From contig JAUJPD010000004.1 of assembly GCA_030447315.1 (NCBI GenBank), positions 55,340 through 119,339 on the forward strand: a DNA stretch of 64,000 nucleotides, in the 5' to 3' direction. Source of the DNA: Actinomycetota bacterium (lineage in GTDB: Bacteria; Actinomycetota; CADDZG01; WHSQ01). Below the pieces are notes generated by a model. That model searched no databases and was not told the origin of the DNA. It saw only the letters and a program-made list of their open reading frames with translations. The position numbers and the translations under genes are program-made. Of the stretch, positions 53,653 to 64,000 are shown in pieces. The stretch's first letter is position 1. Each line of letters opens with the position of its first letter.

Positions 53653-54603
53653 TCAGGGGGTGGCCTCTAACTGTTGCTGTTCGCGAAGCCAGGGTGGCAG
53701 TGAGAAGGTGATGTCTTCCGTGGTCACCTCGCGTGTTTCCACCGCGGCGTACCCGAACGAAGCCAGCTTCTTCAAGAGGCGGTCGACCAAGACTTCCGGG
53801 GCGCTCGCTCCCGAGCTGACTCCTACGCTCTCGACGCCTTCGAGCCAGGCCGGGTCGAGGTGGGTCTCGTCGGGGACCAGATAGGCGGGGGTGCCCATGT
53901 CGCGGGCGACCTCCACCAATCGATTGGAGTTGCTGGAGTTGAAGGCGCCCACGATCAGAACGAGGTCGGCATCCGGCGCGATCGCCTTGACCGCGACCTG
54001 GCGGTTCTGGGTCGCGTAACAGATGTCGTCGGAGCGAGGTCCGGCGAGATCGGTGAACCGCTCCCGCAGGGCCTCCACGACGGTGAGGGTGTCGTCGACC
54101 GATAGCGTCGTTTGGGTGAGATAGGAGATCGGCTCGTTCGGGTCTAGGTCGAGGTCGTCGATCTGCTCGACGCCTTCGACGACCACCGTGCGGTCGGGGG
54201 CCTGGCCCGCCGTTCCCTCGATCTCCTCGTGGCCTTCGTGTCCGACCAGCACGATCTTGCGGCCCGCCCGGGCGAACCGCTTCGCCTCGAGGTGCACCTT
54301 GGTGACCAGCGGACAGGTGGCGTCGATGACCTGGAGGTTCCGGGCCTCTGCGCTGCGCCGGACCTCGGGGGAGACGCCGTGGGCCGAGAAGACACACACG
54401 GAGCCCTCGGGGATCTCGGTCTCCTGATCGACGAAGATGGCCCCGGCCTTCTCCAGCTCTTCGACCACGTGTCGGTTGTGGACGATCTCCTTGCGCACGT
54501 AGACGGGGGGGCCCACGGTGGCAAGCGCTCGCTCGACTATCTGCACGGCTCGATCGACGCCGGCGCAGTAGCCACGCGGAGCGGCCAGGATGACTTTCTT
54601 CAT
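53653..54603 (-). CDS. ispH: 4-hydroxy-3-methylbut-2-enyl diphosphate reductase
   Basis: [90 protein letters not shown]. Confidence 0.97.
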   Translation of the reverse strand: MKKVILAAPRGYCAGVDRAVQIVERALATVGPPVYVRKEIVHNRHVVEELEKAGAIFVDQETEIPEGSVCVFSAHGVSPEVRRSAEARNLQVIDATCPLVTKVHLEAKRFARAGRKIVLVGHEGHEEIEGTAGQAPDRTVVVEGVEQIDDLDLDPNEPISYLTQTTLSVDDTLTVVEALRERFTDLAGPRSDDICYATQNRQVAVKAIAPDADLVLIVGAFNSSNSNRLVEVARDMGTPAYLVPDETHLDPAWLEGVESVGVSSGASAPEVLVDRLLKKLASFGYAAVETREVTTEDITFSLPPWLREQQQLEATP

Positions 54604-54643
54604 GCCTCCATCGTAGGGGGCCCGCGGGGCTACGCCGGAGGCC

Positions 54644-55393
54644 TCACTTCTTCGCGAGGGGCCGGCGAGCGCCAGGTTTGGCCGTGACCCGGTACAGATC
54701 GCCCAGGCCCGCCTCTTGGGACGAAGGGCACAAGGGCTCGATCGGACAGTCACCGCAGCGTGGTTTCTTGGCGTCGCAGGTCTGGCGGCCGTGCTCGATG
54801 AACAGCTCGGTCACCTTGCGCCAGTCCTTCCTGGGAACCAGCTCCATCAAGCGGCGCTCGATCTTCTCTGCCTCCTTGCTGTTCACGTCGACGAAGGCGA
54901 GTCGCACAGCAACGCGACCGACATGGGTGTCGACGGCGATCCCGGCGTCCGGGTCCTTGCGCGTCGCCTCCGGGTAGCAATTCGCCTGGACGATGTTGGC
55001 GGTCTTGCGCGCCACGCCCGGCAGGGTGATCAGCTCGGCCATCGTCTGAGGCACCCGGCCGCCGTAGTCGTCCAGGAGCCTTTGGCTCATCCCGCGCAGG
55101 GCGCGGGTCTTCTGACGGAAGAACCCCGTCGACTGGATGTCTTTCTGCAGCTCCTCCTCGGGAACCCCGAGGAAGTCCCGGGGGCCGCGGTACTTGCGGA
55201 AGAGCTCCTTCGTCACCAGGTTCACGCGGGCGTCGGTGGACTGCGCCGACAGGATCGTGGCGACCACGCACTCGAACGCGTTCGAGAAGTGCAGCGCGAC
55301 CTGCGCCTCGGGGTAAGCCCTCTTCAACCGCCGCATGACGGGCGCGACCCGCTCCTCAGCGGGGGCTCTCCGGTCTACCGACGGCCTGGCCAC
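54644..55393 (-). CDS. nth: Endonuclease III
   Basis: [38 protein letters not shown], Fe-[18 protein letters not shown]. Confidence 0.96.
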   Translation of the reverse strand: MARPSVDRRAPAEERVAPVMRRLKRAYPEAQVALHFSNAFECVVATILSAQSTDARVNLVTKELFRKYRGPRDFLGVPEEELQKDIQSTGFFRQKTRALRGMSQRLLDDYGGRVPQTMAELITLPGVARKTANIVQANCYPEATRKDPDAGIAVDTHVGRVAVRLAFVDVNSKEAEKIERRLMELVPRKDWRKVTELFIEHGRQTCDAKKPRCGDCPIEPLCPSSQEAGLGDLYRVTAKPGARRPLAKK

Positions 55394-55429
55394 GGCGGGA
55401 GATTAGTGGCTGGGCGGCGGTATAGTCTT

Positions 55430-55447
55430 ACCAAACGACCGTTTGTT
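55430..55447. promoter_or_regulatory. Candidate TetR-family operator
   Basis: ACCAAACGACCGTTTGTT, 14/18 positions agree with its reverse complement, 18 bp upstream of the TetR ATG and just after TATAGT. Confidence 0.5.
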
Positions 55448-55464
55448 CGTAGAAGGAGCTCCCC

Positions 55465-56061
55465 ATGGCCGTGGCCGAGAAGATCCGTACGCCCCGCCGG
55501 GCGGAGCTGGTGGCGGTGGCGGCCCGACTCTTCTCCGAGCGCGGCTACCACGGAACCTCGATGCACGATCTGGGCAGCGAGCTCGGGATCCAGCGGGGCT
55601 CTCTGTACGCCCACATCGGATCGAAGGAAGAGTTGCTGCTGGACGTCGTCGACGATGGGGCGGACCGGTTCCTGGACCGCGCCGAGCGCGCTCTGTCCGC
55701 GGGGGGCAGCGCAGCCGAGCGATTGCGAGCCCTCCTGATCGGCCATGTCGAGACCGCGACGCAACATCTCGAGGCCTCGACCGTCTTCCTCAACGAGTGG
55801 CGCTATCTCTCTCCGGAGCTGCGCGACCACATCCAGGCCAAGCGCGACCGCTACGAGCACATGGTGCGAGCCGTTATCGAGGCAGGCGTCGCGTCGGGCG
55901 AGTTCCGGGCCGACGCCGACATCCGCTTCGCGGCTACCCTCGTCCTGTCGGCGGGTAACTGGACCTACACCTGGTACCGCCCGGGCGGTGACCTCACACC
56001 CACGGAGATCGGCGAACGTTTCGCAGAGTTGGTGACGAAGGGACTGGAGGCAGGTAAGTGA
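55465..56061 (+). CDS. TetR family transcriptional regulator (PaaR-like)
   Basis: RRAELVAVAARLFSERGYHGTSMHDLGSELGIQRGSLYAHIGSKEELLLDVV HTH; directly upstream of paaA. Confidence 0.93.
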   Translation: MAVAEKIRTPRRAELVAVAARLFSERGYHGTSMHDLGSELGIQRGSLYAHIGSKEELLLDVVDDGADRFLDRAERALSAGGSAAERLRALLIGHVETATQHLEASTVFLNEWRYLSPELRDHIQAKRDRYEHMVRAVIEAGVASGEFRADADIRFAATLVLSAGNWTYTWYRPGGDLTPTEIGERFAELVTKGLEAGK

Positions 56062-56981
56062 CCTACGAAGAGAAACTGGCGCGCTTCAACGCGCACATCG
56101 AGGCGGGCGGGAAGGTCGAGACGGAGGACTGGATGCCAGACGACTTCCGCAACGGCGTTCTCAAGTTCATCGAGATGCACGCGAACTCCGAGATCATGGG
56201 GGCCATTCCCGAGCGCGAGCAGGTCCCTCGGGCCCCCTCGCTCAAGCGCAAGATGTCGCTGACCGCCAAGGTTCAGGATGAGGTCGGCCACGCGCAGTTG
56301 CTGTACCGGGTCGCAGAGGACCTTGGCAAGAGCCGCGAGGCCATGTTCTCCGATCTCGTCAACGGAAAGTCCAAGTTTCACAACGTCTTCCACTACCCCA
56401 CCAAGCACTGGGGCGATGTAGCGATCATCGGATGGTTGATCGACGGCGCCGCCCTGGTGACGCAGGCCGCTCTCTTGGATTCCTCCTACGCTCCCTACAC
56501 GCGCGTCCTCAAACGCATCTGCTCGGAGGAGCAACTCCACCTGCGCCACGGCGAGGACATCTCGCTGGAGCTGGCGTCGGGCACCGAGTCGCAGCGGGCC
56601 ATGTTCCAGGACGCGCTGACCCGCTGGTGGCTTCCGATCATCCACTTCTTCGGCCCGAAGACGAACGTCGAGAAGGATCTGTTGTTGCGCTGGAAGGTCA
56701 AGACGCGCACCAACGAGGACCTGCGTCAGGAGTTCTTGGACCGTTACGTCCCCAAGGTGCTCGAGCTGGGCTTCGAGTTCCCGGCCCCCGTTCCGTTCCA
56801 CGACGAAGAGTCGGGACACTGGCTGATCCGCGACGAGGACATCGACTGGGCTCCCCTGGACGCCATCAAACGCAATCAGGGGCCGGAGACCCAGCGGCGC
56901 CTCAACCTCCGCAAGACCGTCTACGACACGCATCGCTGGGTCCGCGACGCGCTCGCAGGTCCGGCCATCCACGCCGCGTGA
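56058..56981 (+). CDS. paaA: 1,2-phenylacetyl-CoA epoxidase, subunit A
   Basis: IPEREQVPRAPSLKRKMSLTAKVQDEVGHAQLLYRVAEDLGKSRE...HYPTKHWGDVAIIGWLIDGAALV; ATGA-type overlap (GTG) with TetR gene. Confidence 0.96.
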   Translation: MTYEEKLARFNAHIEAGGKVETEDWMPDDFRNGVLKFIEMHANSEIMGAIPEREQVPRAPSLKRKMSLTAKVQDEVGHAQLLYRVAEDLGKSREAMFSDLVNGKSKFHNVFHYPTKHWGDVAIIGWLIDGAALVTQAALLDSSYAPYTRVLKRICSEEQLHLRHGEDISLELASGTESQRAMFQDALTRWWLPIIHFFGPKTNVEKDLLLRWKVKTRTNEDLRQEFLDRYVPKVLELGFEFPAPVPFHDEESGHWLIRDEDIDWAPLDAIKRNQGPETQRRLNLRKTVYDTHRWVRDALAGPAIHAA

Positions 56982-56994
56982 GGCGGAGGCGCTA

Positions 56995-57291
56995 GTGGAG
57001 ACGTGGGAGGTGTTCCGGCGTCACGGACATCGTGAGCCCTTCGAACACTGCGGAACGGTGACGGCGTCAGACCACGAGATGGCGTTGCTGACCGCGAAGG
57101 AGTGCTTCCTTAGGCGGCGAGAGGGCGAGCACCTGTGGGTGGTGCGCAGGAGTGACATCCACTCGTTCCAAGACGAGACTCTCCTCGAGATCGCGGCGGA
57201 CAAGTCCTACCGGTTCAACAGCGGCTACAGAGACGTGGTCGCGAAACGAGAGCGGGCTCGGGCGCGGGCGAAAGAGCTGGCGACTCCATGA
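56995..57291 (+). CDS. paaB: 1,2-phenylacetyl-CoA epoxidase, subunit B
   Basis: WEVFRRHGHREPFEHCGTVTASDHEMALLTAKECFLRRREGEHLWVVRRSDI. Confidence 0.95.
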   Translation: METWEVFRRHGHREPFEHCGTVTASDHEMALLTAKECFLRRREGEHLWVVRRSDIHSFQDETLLEIAADKSYRFNSGYRDVVAKRERARARAKELATP

Positions 57292-58124
57292 ACCAGGTGC
57301 TTGCTTCAGTGCTGACGGCCCTCGGTGACGACGAGTTGATCCTGGGCCACCGCCACTCCGAGTGGACCGGCTTCGCTCCGCACATGGAAGAAGACGTGGC
57401 GTTCTCTTCGATCGCCCAAGACGAGATCGGACATGCCGCCGCTTACTACTCTCTGGCTGCCGTTGAGACAGATGACGACGTCGACCGGATCGCTTTGGGC
57501 AGAGAGAAGAGCGAGTACCGCAATGCCATCCTGTGCGAGCGCGACAACGGCGACTGGGCTTTCACCCTGGTGCGACACTGGTTGTACGACCACGCCGATG
57601 CCATCCGTCTCGAGGCACTGGAGAGCTCCTCGCACGAGGGTTTGGCTGCGCTCGTCACCAAGATCCGCAGGGAAGAGCGATATCACTTGCTCCATGCGGA
57701 TACCTGGTTGAAGCGCGTTACACAAGGCCCGGCGGAGGGGCGTAAACGGGTGGCAGACGCGATGACCCGCGCGTATCCCGAAGCCGTCGCCGTCTTCGAG
57801 CCGTTCGAGGAAGAAGAAGCGGCGCTGGCCCAGGGGTGGATTCCGGTGTCGTCGTCGGAGCTGGCCGCCCGTTTCATCGCCGAGACGTCACAGCAGCTAG
57901 ATGCGCTGGGACTTCCCACGCGATCCGCCGGCCGCTCGGGAGAGGGGGCCGAGTTCGTGGCCTCGTCTTCGGGTGACCTGATCGCGGGGGACGCGGTAGA
58001 CGACGGCAACCCGCCTGCGGAGGATGGGTTCGGTGGCCGCCGCGGACGGCGGACGGCGGAGTTCGACGCGTTGTGGCAAGACATGACATCGATGTACCGG
58101 ACGGATCCGGGAGCGCGCTGGTGA
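57288..58124 (+). CDS. paaC: 1,2-phenylacetyl-CoA epoxidase, subunit C
   Basis: LGDDELILGHRHSEWTGFAPHMEEDVAFSSIAQDEIGHAAAYYSL; ATGA overlap. Confidence 0.95.
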   Translation: MNQVLASVLTALGDDELILGHRHSEWTGFAPHMEEDVAFSSIAQDEIGHAAAYYSLAAVETDDDVDRIALGREKSEYRNAILCERDNGDWAFTLVRHWLYDHADAIRLEALESSSHEGLAALVTKIRREERYHLLHADTWLKRVTQGPAEGRKRVADAMTRAYPEAVAVFEPFEEEEAALAQGWIPVSSSELAARFIAETSQQLDALGLPTRSAGRSGEGAEFVASSSGDLIAGDAVDDGNPPAEDGFGGRRGRRTAEFDALWQDMTSMYRTDPGARW

Positions 58125-58621
58125 CGACACTCGGCACGGTGGAGGACGCGGTGTGGGCTGCCTTGCGCGAGGTGGCGGATCCCGAGATACCCGCCGTCTC
58201 CGTCGTAGACATGGGGATGATCAAGAGCGTCGAGATCGACGGTGACGCCACGGTGGTCACCGTCTTGCCGACCTTCACCGGCTGTCCCGCCATCGCGGTG
58301 ATCGAGTCCGACGTGCGCGCCGCCGTGATGAAGGTCGCCGGCGTCAACGATGTTCGGGTCGAGACCACCTTCAGTCCCCCCTGGACGACCGAGCGCATCA
58401 CGCAAGAGGGCCGCCGGAAGCTGAAGGAGTTCGGTCTGGCGCCTCCGACCGGCGAGGGAGCGGTTCTGATCCAGTCGATCGGTCTACCTGTGGTCTCGAT
58501 ATGCCCGTTCTGCAGCAGCAAGAACACTCATAACGAGAACCCGTTCGGTCCGACACCATGCCGCGCCCTCTATTACTGCAACGACTGCCGCAACCCCTTC
58601 GAACAGTTCAAGGCGATCTAG
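58121..58621 (+). CDS. paaD: 1,2-phenylacetyl-CoA epoxidase, subunit D
   Basis: VADPEIPAVSVVDMGMIKSVEIDGDATVVTVLPTFTGCPAIAVIESDV; C-terminal CPFCSSKNTHNENPFGPTPCRALYYCNDCRNPFEQFKAI; GTGA overlap. Confidence 0.95.
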   Translation: MTTLGTVEDAVWAALREVADPEIPAVSVVDMGMIKSVEIDGDATVVTVLPTFTGCPAIAVIESDVRAAVMKVAGVNDVRVETTFSPPWTTERITQEGRRKLKEFGLAPPTGEGAVLIQSIGLPVVSICPFCSSKNTHNENPFGPTPCRALYYCNDCRNPFEQFKAI

Positions 58622-58650
58622 CCGGGAGCGCAGGGGGCCTAGGTGGCGGC

Positions 58651-61600
58651 TCAGGAGATACGCCCCGCCGCCACGCGTTCGCGTTGGCCGGCGGTGTTGT
58701 GCAACGAGTCGCTCTGACCAAGGGTTCTCAAGAAGGCGTCGACGATCTCGGGGTCGAACTGCCGTCCGGCGGACTCCTTCAATCGGCGGCAGGCCTCCTT
58801 GACCGGTAATGCCTTGCGATAAGGCCGGTCTGTCGTCATGGCGTCGAAAGCGTCTACCACCAGGATGATGCGCGATTCGACCGGGATGGCAGGCCCCTTG
58901 ATCGCGTCCGGGTAACCGCTGCCGTCGAAGTGCTCGTGACAGTGCCGAACGATAGGCCGCACGTCGGCCAAACGATCGATGGGCTCGAGGATGCGCTCAC
59001 CCAGCTCGGGGTGGGTCTTGATCACTTTCCACTCGTTGGCGTCGAGAGGACCCGGCTTCGCCAAGATCTTTGACGGGATGCCGATCTTGCCGATGTCGTG
59101 GAACAGGGCGCCGAGCTCGAGGCGCTTCAACTCGCTTCCCTCAATGCCGAGCTCGGAACCGACGTCGAGGGCCATATCGGTGATAGAGCGAGCATGGTTG
59201 GAGGTGTACTCATCCTTGGCCTCCAAAGCATTGGCCAGAGCCTCTACGGTTTCGAAGAAGGTGCGTTCGAGACTCTCGAAGCTGACCGCGTTGGTTATCG
59301 CCAGCTTCGCCTGGTGAGCGACACCGGCAAGCAAGCGGATCTTTCGATCTGAGAACTGATAATCCCCCAGTGCAGGGGCAACGGTAACTATGCACCCGAG
59401 ACGACCGTCGAGCTTCAGAGGCGCTACCGCGAACAAGGTGTTCTTCGCGACGTCGGAGGCGCCCGGGATATGCGCCACGTCGCTAGGTCGCAACACGAAC
59501 GGCTCGTCGCGAGCAAGGAATCGCTCCGACATCTCACGATCGATCCTCAGCTCGGCCATACGGCCGCGTTCTGGTTCGACGTAGCCCCATTGCGCCTCCG
59601 GAACGACGTCCCCGGTCTCTACCTCCTGCAACCAGACCGAGGTCTGGGGAGAGCCCAAGATGCGGGCCGACAACTCCACGACCTTCGAAAGAACCTCGTC
59701 CAAGCCTTCTGCGATGGCCAGCTCGCGGCTGAACTCGAGCAGCGAGTTGGAAAGATCTGCGCTCTCTTTCTGCTCCTTGTAGAGGACCGCCTTCTGCATG
59801 GCTACGGACGCCTGATAGAGAGTCCTGCAAGGAGGCGCAGCTTGTCGTCGGTGAAGAAGTCCTCGTGGCCGTTGTAGCGCACCGTGATCCAACCGCATAC
59901 CCCGTGGCCCGAGTGCAGCGGTGCGATCGCGTTGGTTCTCAGCTCCACTCCTGCGGGCGGGTCGAAGAACTCTCGTTGCGCCTCGGCCGAGAGAGTGAAC
60001 GCGCGTTCGAGCCGGTGATGAGACGCTCGGCCCTCTCCTGGGAGACCTGGTACCGGATGATGGGCTCCGACGCCGTTTCTCCCACGTAGCCGGTATGCGC
60101 CGCGCAGGTGAAATCTCCGGTCCGCTGGTCCTGCAACCACAGTGACGCTTGGGCCGTGTCCAGCAACTGTGAAGCCATACGCACCGTCTCGTTGCCGATC
60201 GAATGGAACGAGGCAGCCTTGGACATCAGATCCGAGAAAAGAAGTAACGCTTTGGCGTTCTCGGCTTCCCGTCGCTGAGCTTCGTAGAGGCGAGCGTTCT
60301 CGAGGGCGACAGAAGCGTTGCCCGACAGAACCTCGAGCAACCGAACATCGTCTTCGTCGAACTGGCTCAACCCCAGCTTGGAGATCAGCACAACACCGAT
60401 CACTCGTGATCCGTAGTTAAGGGGCACCGCGACGATCGATTCCTCGATCTCGTCCGTTCCCGGCACCGTGATCGCGTAATCACATTCGAGCGCATTGGGG
60501 ATCAACAGCGATCGAGCGGTCTCGGCCGCATGTCCGGTGATCCCCTCGCCTACCCTGGTGGTCAGGACCTCCGGCGTGTCACCGGCGTAGGCGCCGACCT
60601 CGCCCCGGAAGGCGACGGGAACCAGCAGGTCGTCCTCGCGAAGATAGACGCGGCAACTGTGATAGTCGATCAACGTGCGCAGCTCATTGGCGATCGTCAT
60701 GCCGATCTGGCGCACGTCGTTGAGGCGGTTCAGCTTGCCCGAAAAGCTCTGGAGCATCTTCAGGTGCGCGATGGACCGCACATCCTGCCGAACGGCGCCG
60801 GTATCGATACATTGCGTGGCCTCGTCGTTGAACAGAACGATGCGGTTCTTGCCCCGAGACTTGGCGCTCAACATCGCGGCGTCGGCGCAAGCAACGAGCT
60901 CGCGGGGGTTCATTGCATGCTCGGGGCCCTGTGCGATGCCGATCGAGAGCGTCACATCTTCGACGGGCTCGAAGTCGAAGCCCCGAACCCTCGTGGCAAG
61001 CCTGCTCGCCAGCCCAAGCGCGTCACCGGCATCACAGGAGGGAAGGATGATGGCGAACTCCTCGCCGCCGATCCTGCAGGGTAGGTCGGAGCCACGGACC
61101 GTCTCTCGCATCAGTTCACCTAGGGCGAGGAGAACCTGGTCCCCTACGGAGTGACCGTGGACGTCGTTGATCTTCTTGAAGTCGTCGATGTCCAACATGA
61201 GCAAGCCGATGGAGTCACGTGATCTGCTGGCGCGCGTGAGCTCAGAGCGAAGCCGCTCGTGGAAGTAGCGATGGTTATAGAGGCCGGTGAGGCTGTCGGT
61301 GACCGCCTGCTGCTCGAGCACGCCACGGATCTGGGCGCTGTCCAGAGCTAGAGCCGCGGCCTCTCCGAACCGCTGAGCGAGCTCGAACTCTTCCTGAGAG
61401 AACGTCGCGTCGTCGCCGATCCGGTAGAGATTGAGACAACCCTTCACCCGGTTGCGGGCGAGAAGAGGGATCACGATGATCGATTCCGGATCTAGTGGGG
61501 TCCCGGGGACGACAAGGACCCGATCGTCGAGGTGAGCCTCGTTGGCGAGCACCGGGCTCCGATGCTGCGCCGCCCATCCCGTCAGTCCCCGTCCGAAGTG

Positions 61601-61867
61601 AGCGCGGCTCTTGAGGATCTCGTCCGCCCACTCGTCACGAGCAAAGACCGGCGTCAACGACTGCTGAGCCTCGTCCGCGGCATAGATGGTGAGGGTGTCG
61701 TAGGGAACGAAGTCATTCAGGGTGTCGGCGATGCGGTCGAGCAGGGAGTCAACGTCCTGGTCGGCCAACACGTGGCTATACAGATCCGCCAAACGCTTGT
61801 ACGACTCGAGTTGCCCCTCGGCCCCCACGACGCCGTCGGGGCCGATCAATGGATCCACGATCGGCAC
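58651..61867 (-). CDS. Multi-GAF GGDEF/HD-GYP signalling protein, split by two apparent 1-nt frameshifts (~60.01 and ~59.82 kb)
   Basis: GAF; GGDEF with RGSDLPCRIGGEEFAIILPS; further GAF segments; HD-GYP HDIGKIGIPSKIL...HCHEHFDGSGYPDAIKG. Pieces in three frames join collinearly (ITGS/ERAFTLSAEAQREFF; LLAGLS/YQASVAMQ). Confidence 0.85.
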
Positions 61868-62032
61868 TAGCCCTCCATATAGCTGCCCGTTTTCCCTGCT
61901 CCTGTGGGTAATCGGCCTGCTGAGGGTCAGCCTTTAAGGCCCCCCTAGCGCACGACGGTTGGACCTATGAACGTTTGAGGTCAGGGTGGAGAGGCCAGGG
62001 AGGCAGGTGCAGGAAGATCCGGAGGGGCGCTG

Positions 62033-62431
62033 CTAGAACTGCCCGTAAGAACGATCTACCTGGAACTCGTAGATAAGCCGCCGCTCGGCGACCATGGCCT
62101 CCCGGTACTCCTGGAGATCATCCGGCTCCCCCGCCAGCACCCGGTACAGCGCCAGGTTGTCGTCCACGGCCTCGGCGCCGTCGAGGATCCGCACGGTGGT
62201 CTCGAGCCCCATCCAGCTGTAGGGGTTGTCGTTGTCGAGGACCATCAGCGTGCAGCGGGGGTCTCGTCTGAGGTGCTTCGTGCGGACCCGGTCCTGCGTT
62301 CCGGAGCTCCACAGCTTGCCATCGACCAACCCCGCCGAGATCCGTGTCACGTGAGGGCGGCCGTCTCTCTTCAACGTGACCATGACGGCGGAATGGTGAC
62401 TCTCCAGGAACTCCCGGACCTTGTCGTCCAT
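62033..62431 (-). CDS. PPOX-class (pyridoxamine 5'-phosphate oxidase-like, possibly F420) protein
   Basis: VREFLESHHSAVMVTLKRDGRPHVTRISAGLVDGKLWSSGTQDRVRTKHLRRDPRCTLMVLDNDNPYSWMGLETTVRI. Start uncertain. Confidence 0.85.
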   Translation of the reverse strand: MDDKVREFLESHHSAVMVTLKRDGRPHVTRISAGLVDGKLWSSGTQDRVRTKHLRRDPRCTLMVLDNDNPYSWMGLETTVRILDGAEAVDDNLALYRVLAGEPDDLQEYREAMVAERRLIYEFQVDRSYGQF

Positions 62432-62498
62432 TGTCTCGGTCTCCTCGTTGCTAGCGGCCACCAGCTCGACGGCGGTGGCATCCACGGAAACGGCCCGG

Positions 62499-63977
62499 CT
62501 ATCTCAGGTTCACCCAGACCGACTTCGTCTGGGTGTAGGTCTCCAGCGAGTGCCTCCCGAGCTCGCGGCCGAAGCCCGATTGCTTGTAGCCCCCGAACGA
62601 GACACTGGGGTCGACGTTGCCGGCCGTATTCACCCACACGGTGCCCGCCTTGATCCCGCGAGCGACCTTGTGCGCCTTGCTGACGTCGCTGGTCCAAACG
62701 GCAGCGGCCAACCCATAGATGGTGTCATTGGCCACCGCGATCGCTTCATCGACGTCGGCAACCTCGATGACCGCGGCCACCGGACCGAAGATCTCTTCCT
62801 GCGCGATGCGCATGTCGTTGCGGACCCCGGTGAAGACCGTCGGCTGCACGAAGTATCCATCTCCCAACTCGCTGGCTCGCTCGCCGCCGACAGCCACCTC
62901 GGCCCCCTCGGATCGGCCGATCTCGATGTAGCCGGTGACCCGCTCCATCTGCTCCTGTGAGATCACGGGCCCCATCTGGGTCTCTTCCTCGAGCGGGTTC
63001 CCCAGTTTCATCGAGGCGGTGGCGTCCAGCAAGGCCGAGACGAAGTCGTCGTGCACGGACTTCTCCACCAGGATCCGGGTCCCCGCGGTGCAGACCTGCC
63101 CCGAGTTCAAAAAGACGCCGTGCATCGAGCCGCGGGTGGCTCGCTTCATGTTGGCGTCGGAGAAGACGATGTTCGGAGACTTGCCGCCCAGCTCGAGCGT
63201 CACCCGCTTGAGGTTTCCCTCCGAGGCGTGAAGAACCTTGCGCCCCACCTCGGTCGAACCGGTGAAGGCGATCTTGTCGACGTCCGGATGCTGAGCCAAC
63301 GCCTGCCCCGCCTCTTGGCCGAAGCCCGTAACGACGTTCACGACGCCTTCGGGCACCCCGGCCTCCAGACACAGCTCGCCCAGGCGGATGGCCGTCAGAG
63401 GCGTCTGCTCCGCGGGCTTGAGAACGATCGTGTTCCCGAAGGCGAGGGCCGGAGCGACCTTCCACGCCGCCATGATCATCGGGAAGTTCCACGGAATGAT
63501 CCCGCCGCAGACACCGATCGGCTCTCGCAGCGAATAGACGAACATGTTGTCGTCGGTGGGCGTGGTCTCGCCGAACACCTTCGTCGGCCATCCCGAGTAG
63601 TAGCGGAAGACCTCGCCGACGGCCCACATCTCACCCGATGCGATCGATACCGGCTTGCCCGAATCGATGGATTCCAGTTGAGCGAGCTCGGAGATGTTGC
63701 GCTTGACCAGCTCGCCGAGCTTATAGAGGACCTCGGTTCGTTTCCCCGGCCGGAGTCCGGCCCAGCGACGCTCCTCGTGCGCCTGCCGCGCCGCGCCCAC
63801 GGCGACATCGATATCGGCGACGCCACCACGTGGCACCTCGCACAGGACTCTTCCCGTCGCGGGATCGATGACGTCGAACATGTCGCGCGAGACCGCGTCG
63901 ACACTCTTGCCGCCTATCACCATCTTCGGCGACTCGATGAACTTGGTCACCTCTGGAAGAAGTTCCGCCTGGGGCAT
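62499..63977 (-). CDS. NAD(P)-dependent aldehyde dehydrogenase
   Basis: IIPWNFPMIMAAWKVAPALAFGNTIVLKPAEQTP, FTGSTEVGRK, VTLELGGKSPNIV, NSGQVCTAGTRI. Confidence 0.97.
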   Translation of the reverse strand: MPQAELLPEVTKFIESPKMVIGGKSVDAVSRDMFDVIDPATGRVLCEVPRGGVADIDVAVGAARQAHEERRWAGLRPGKRTEVLYKLGELVKRNISELAQLESIDSGKPVSIASGEMWAVGEVFRYYSGWPTKVFGETTPTDDNMFVYSLREPIGVCGGIIPWNFPMIMAAWKVAPALAFGNTIVLKPAEQTPLTAIRLGELCLEAGVPEGVVNVVTGFGQEAGQALAQHPDVDKIAFTGSTEVGRKVLHASEGNLKRVTLELGGKSPNIVFSDANMKRATRGSMHGVFLNSGQVCTAGTRILVEKSVHDDFVSALLDATASMKLGNPLEEETQMGPVISQEQMERVTGYIEIGRSEGAEVAVGGERASELGDGYFVQPTVFTGVRNDMRIAQEEIFGPVAAVIEVADVDEAIAVANDTIYGLAAAVWTSDVSKAHKVARGIKAGTVWVNTAGNVDPSVSFGGYKQSGFGRELGRHSLETYTQTKSVWVNLR

Positions 63978-64000
63978 GTCTGCTCGGCCTCCTCTACGAC

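Noticed and set aside
1-64000. CRISPR arrays, tRNA/rRNA genes, prophage or transposase genes
   Set aside because: Looked for regular spaced repeats, cloverleaf/rRNA motifs and integrase/transposase signatures; none recognisable by eye.

Overview
High-GC bacterial window, probably from an uncultured Actinomycetota lineage. That assignment rests on the mce operon, SCP2-hydrolase fusion, F420-type LLM oxidoreductase, PaaABCD, DtxR regulator and KorAB-type oxidoreductase. I saw no rRNA, tRNA, CRISPR array, transposase or phage genes. Minus-strand blocks in the first 20 kb are: tldD-like and TPP enzyme genes, korAB with a ferredoxin, a sugar-type ABC transporter operon bracketed by two related small lipoproteins, and a lipoate/2-oxoacid dehydrogenase operon (lpd-E2-lipB-E1a-E1b-lipA). 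From 22.2 to 24.6 kb there is a coding-poor, decayed stretch with remnants of a membrane protein and a GH15 glycosidase. Next comes a metal/copper locus (DtxR-multicopper oxidase-ZIP-cupredoxin, plus DUF983 and a CDF transporter), then a sulfite-oxidase-like molybdoenzyme, acyl-CoA dehydrogenases and a complete mce lipid-import operon. The right end carries TerC, an LLM oxidoreductase, LolA-like tandem paralogs, ispH, nth, a TetR-paaABCD operon, a GAF/GGDEF/HD-GYP protein split by frameshifts, a PPOX protein and an aldehyde dehydrogenase. Observations most worth follow-up: (i) bookend paralogous lipoproteins around an ABC operon; (ii) a 56-bp junction duplication that makes a 19-codon minicistron between mce5 and mce6; (iii) a dispersed palindromic repeat family (4 copies); (iv) a probable single ~1070-aa GAF-GGDEF-GAF-HD-GYP protein; (v) the DtxR metal locus with a candidate operator also seen at a second site; (vi) many 1-nt frameshifts in otherwise conserved genes, which are either assembly errors or clustered decay. 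All calls come from reading the sequence and supplied translations; no database search was run.
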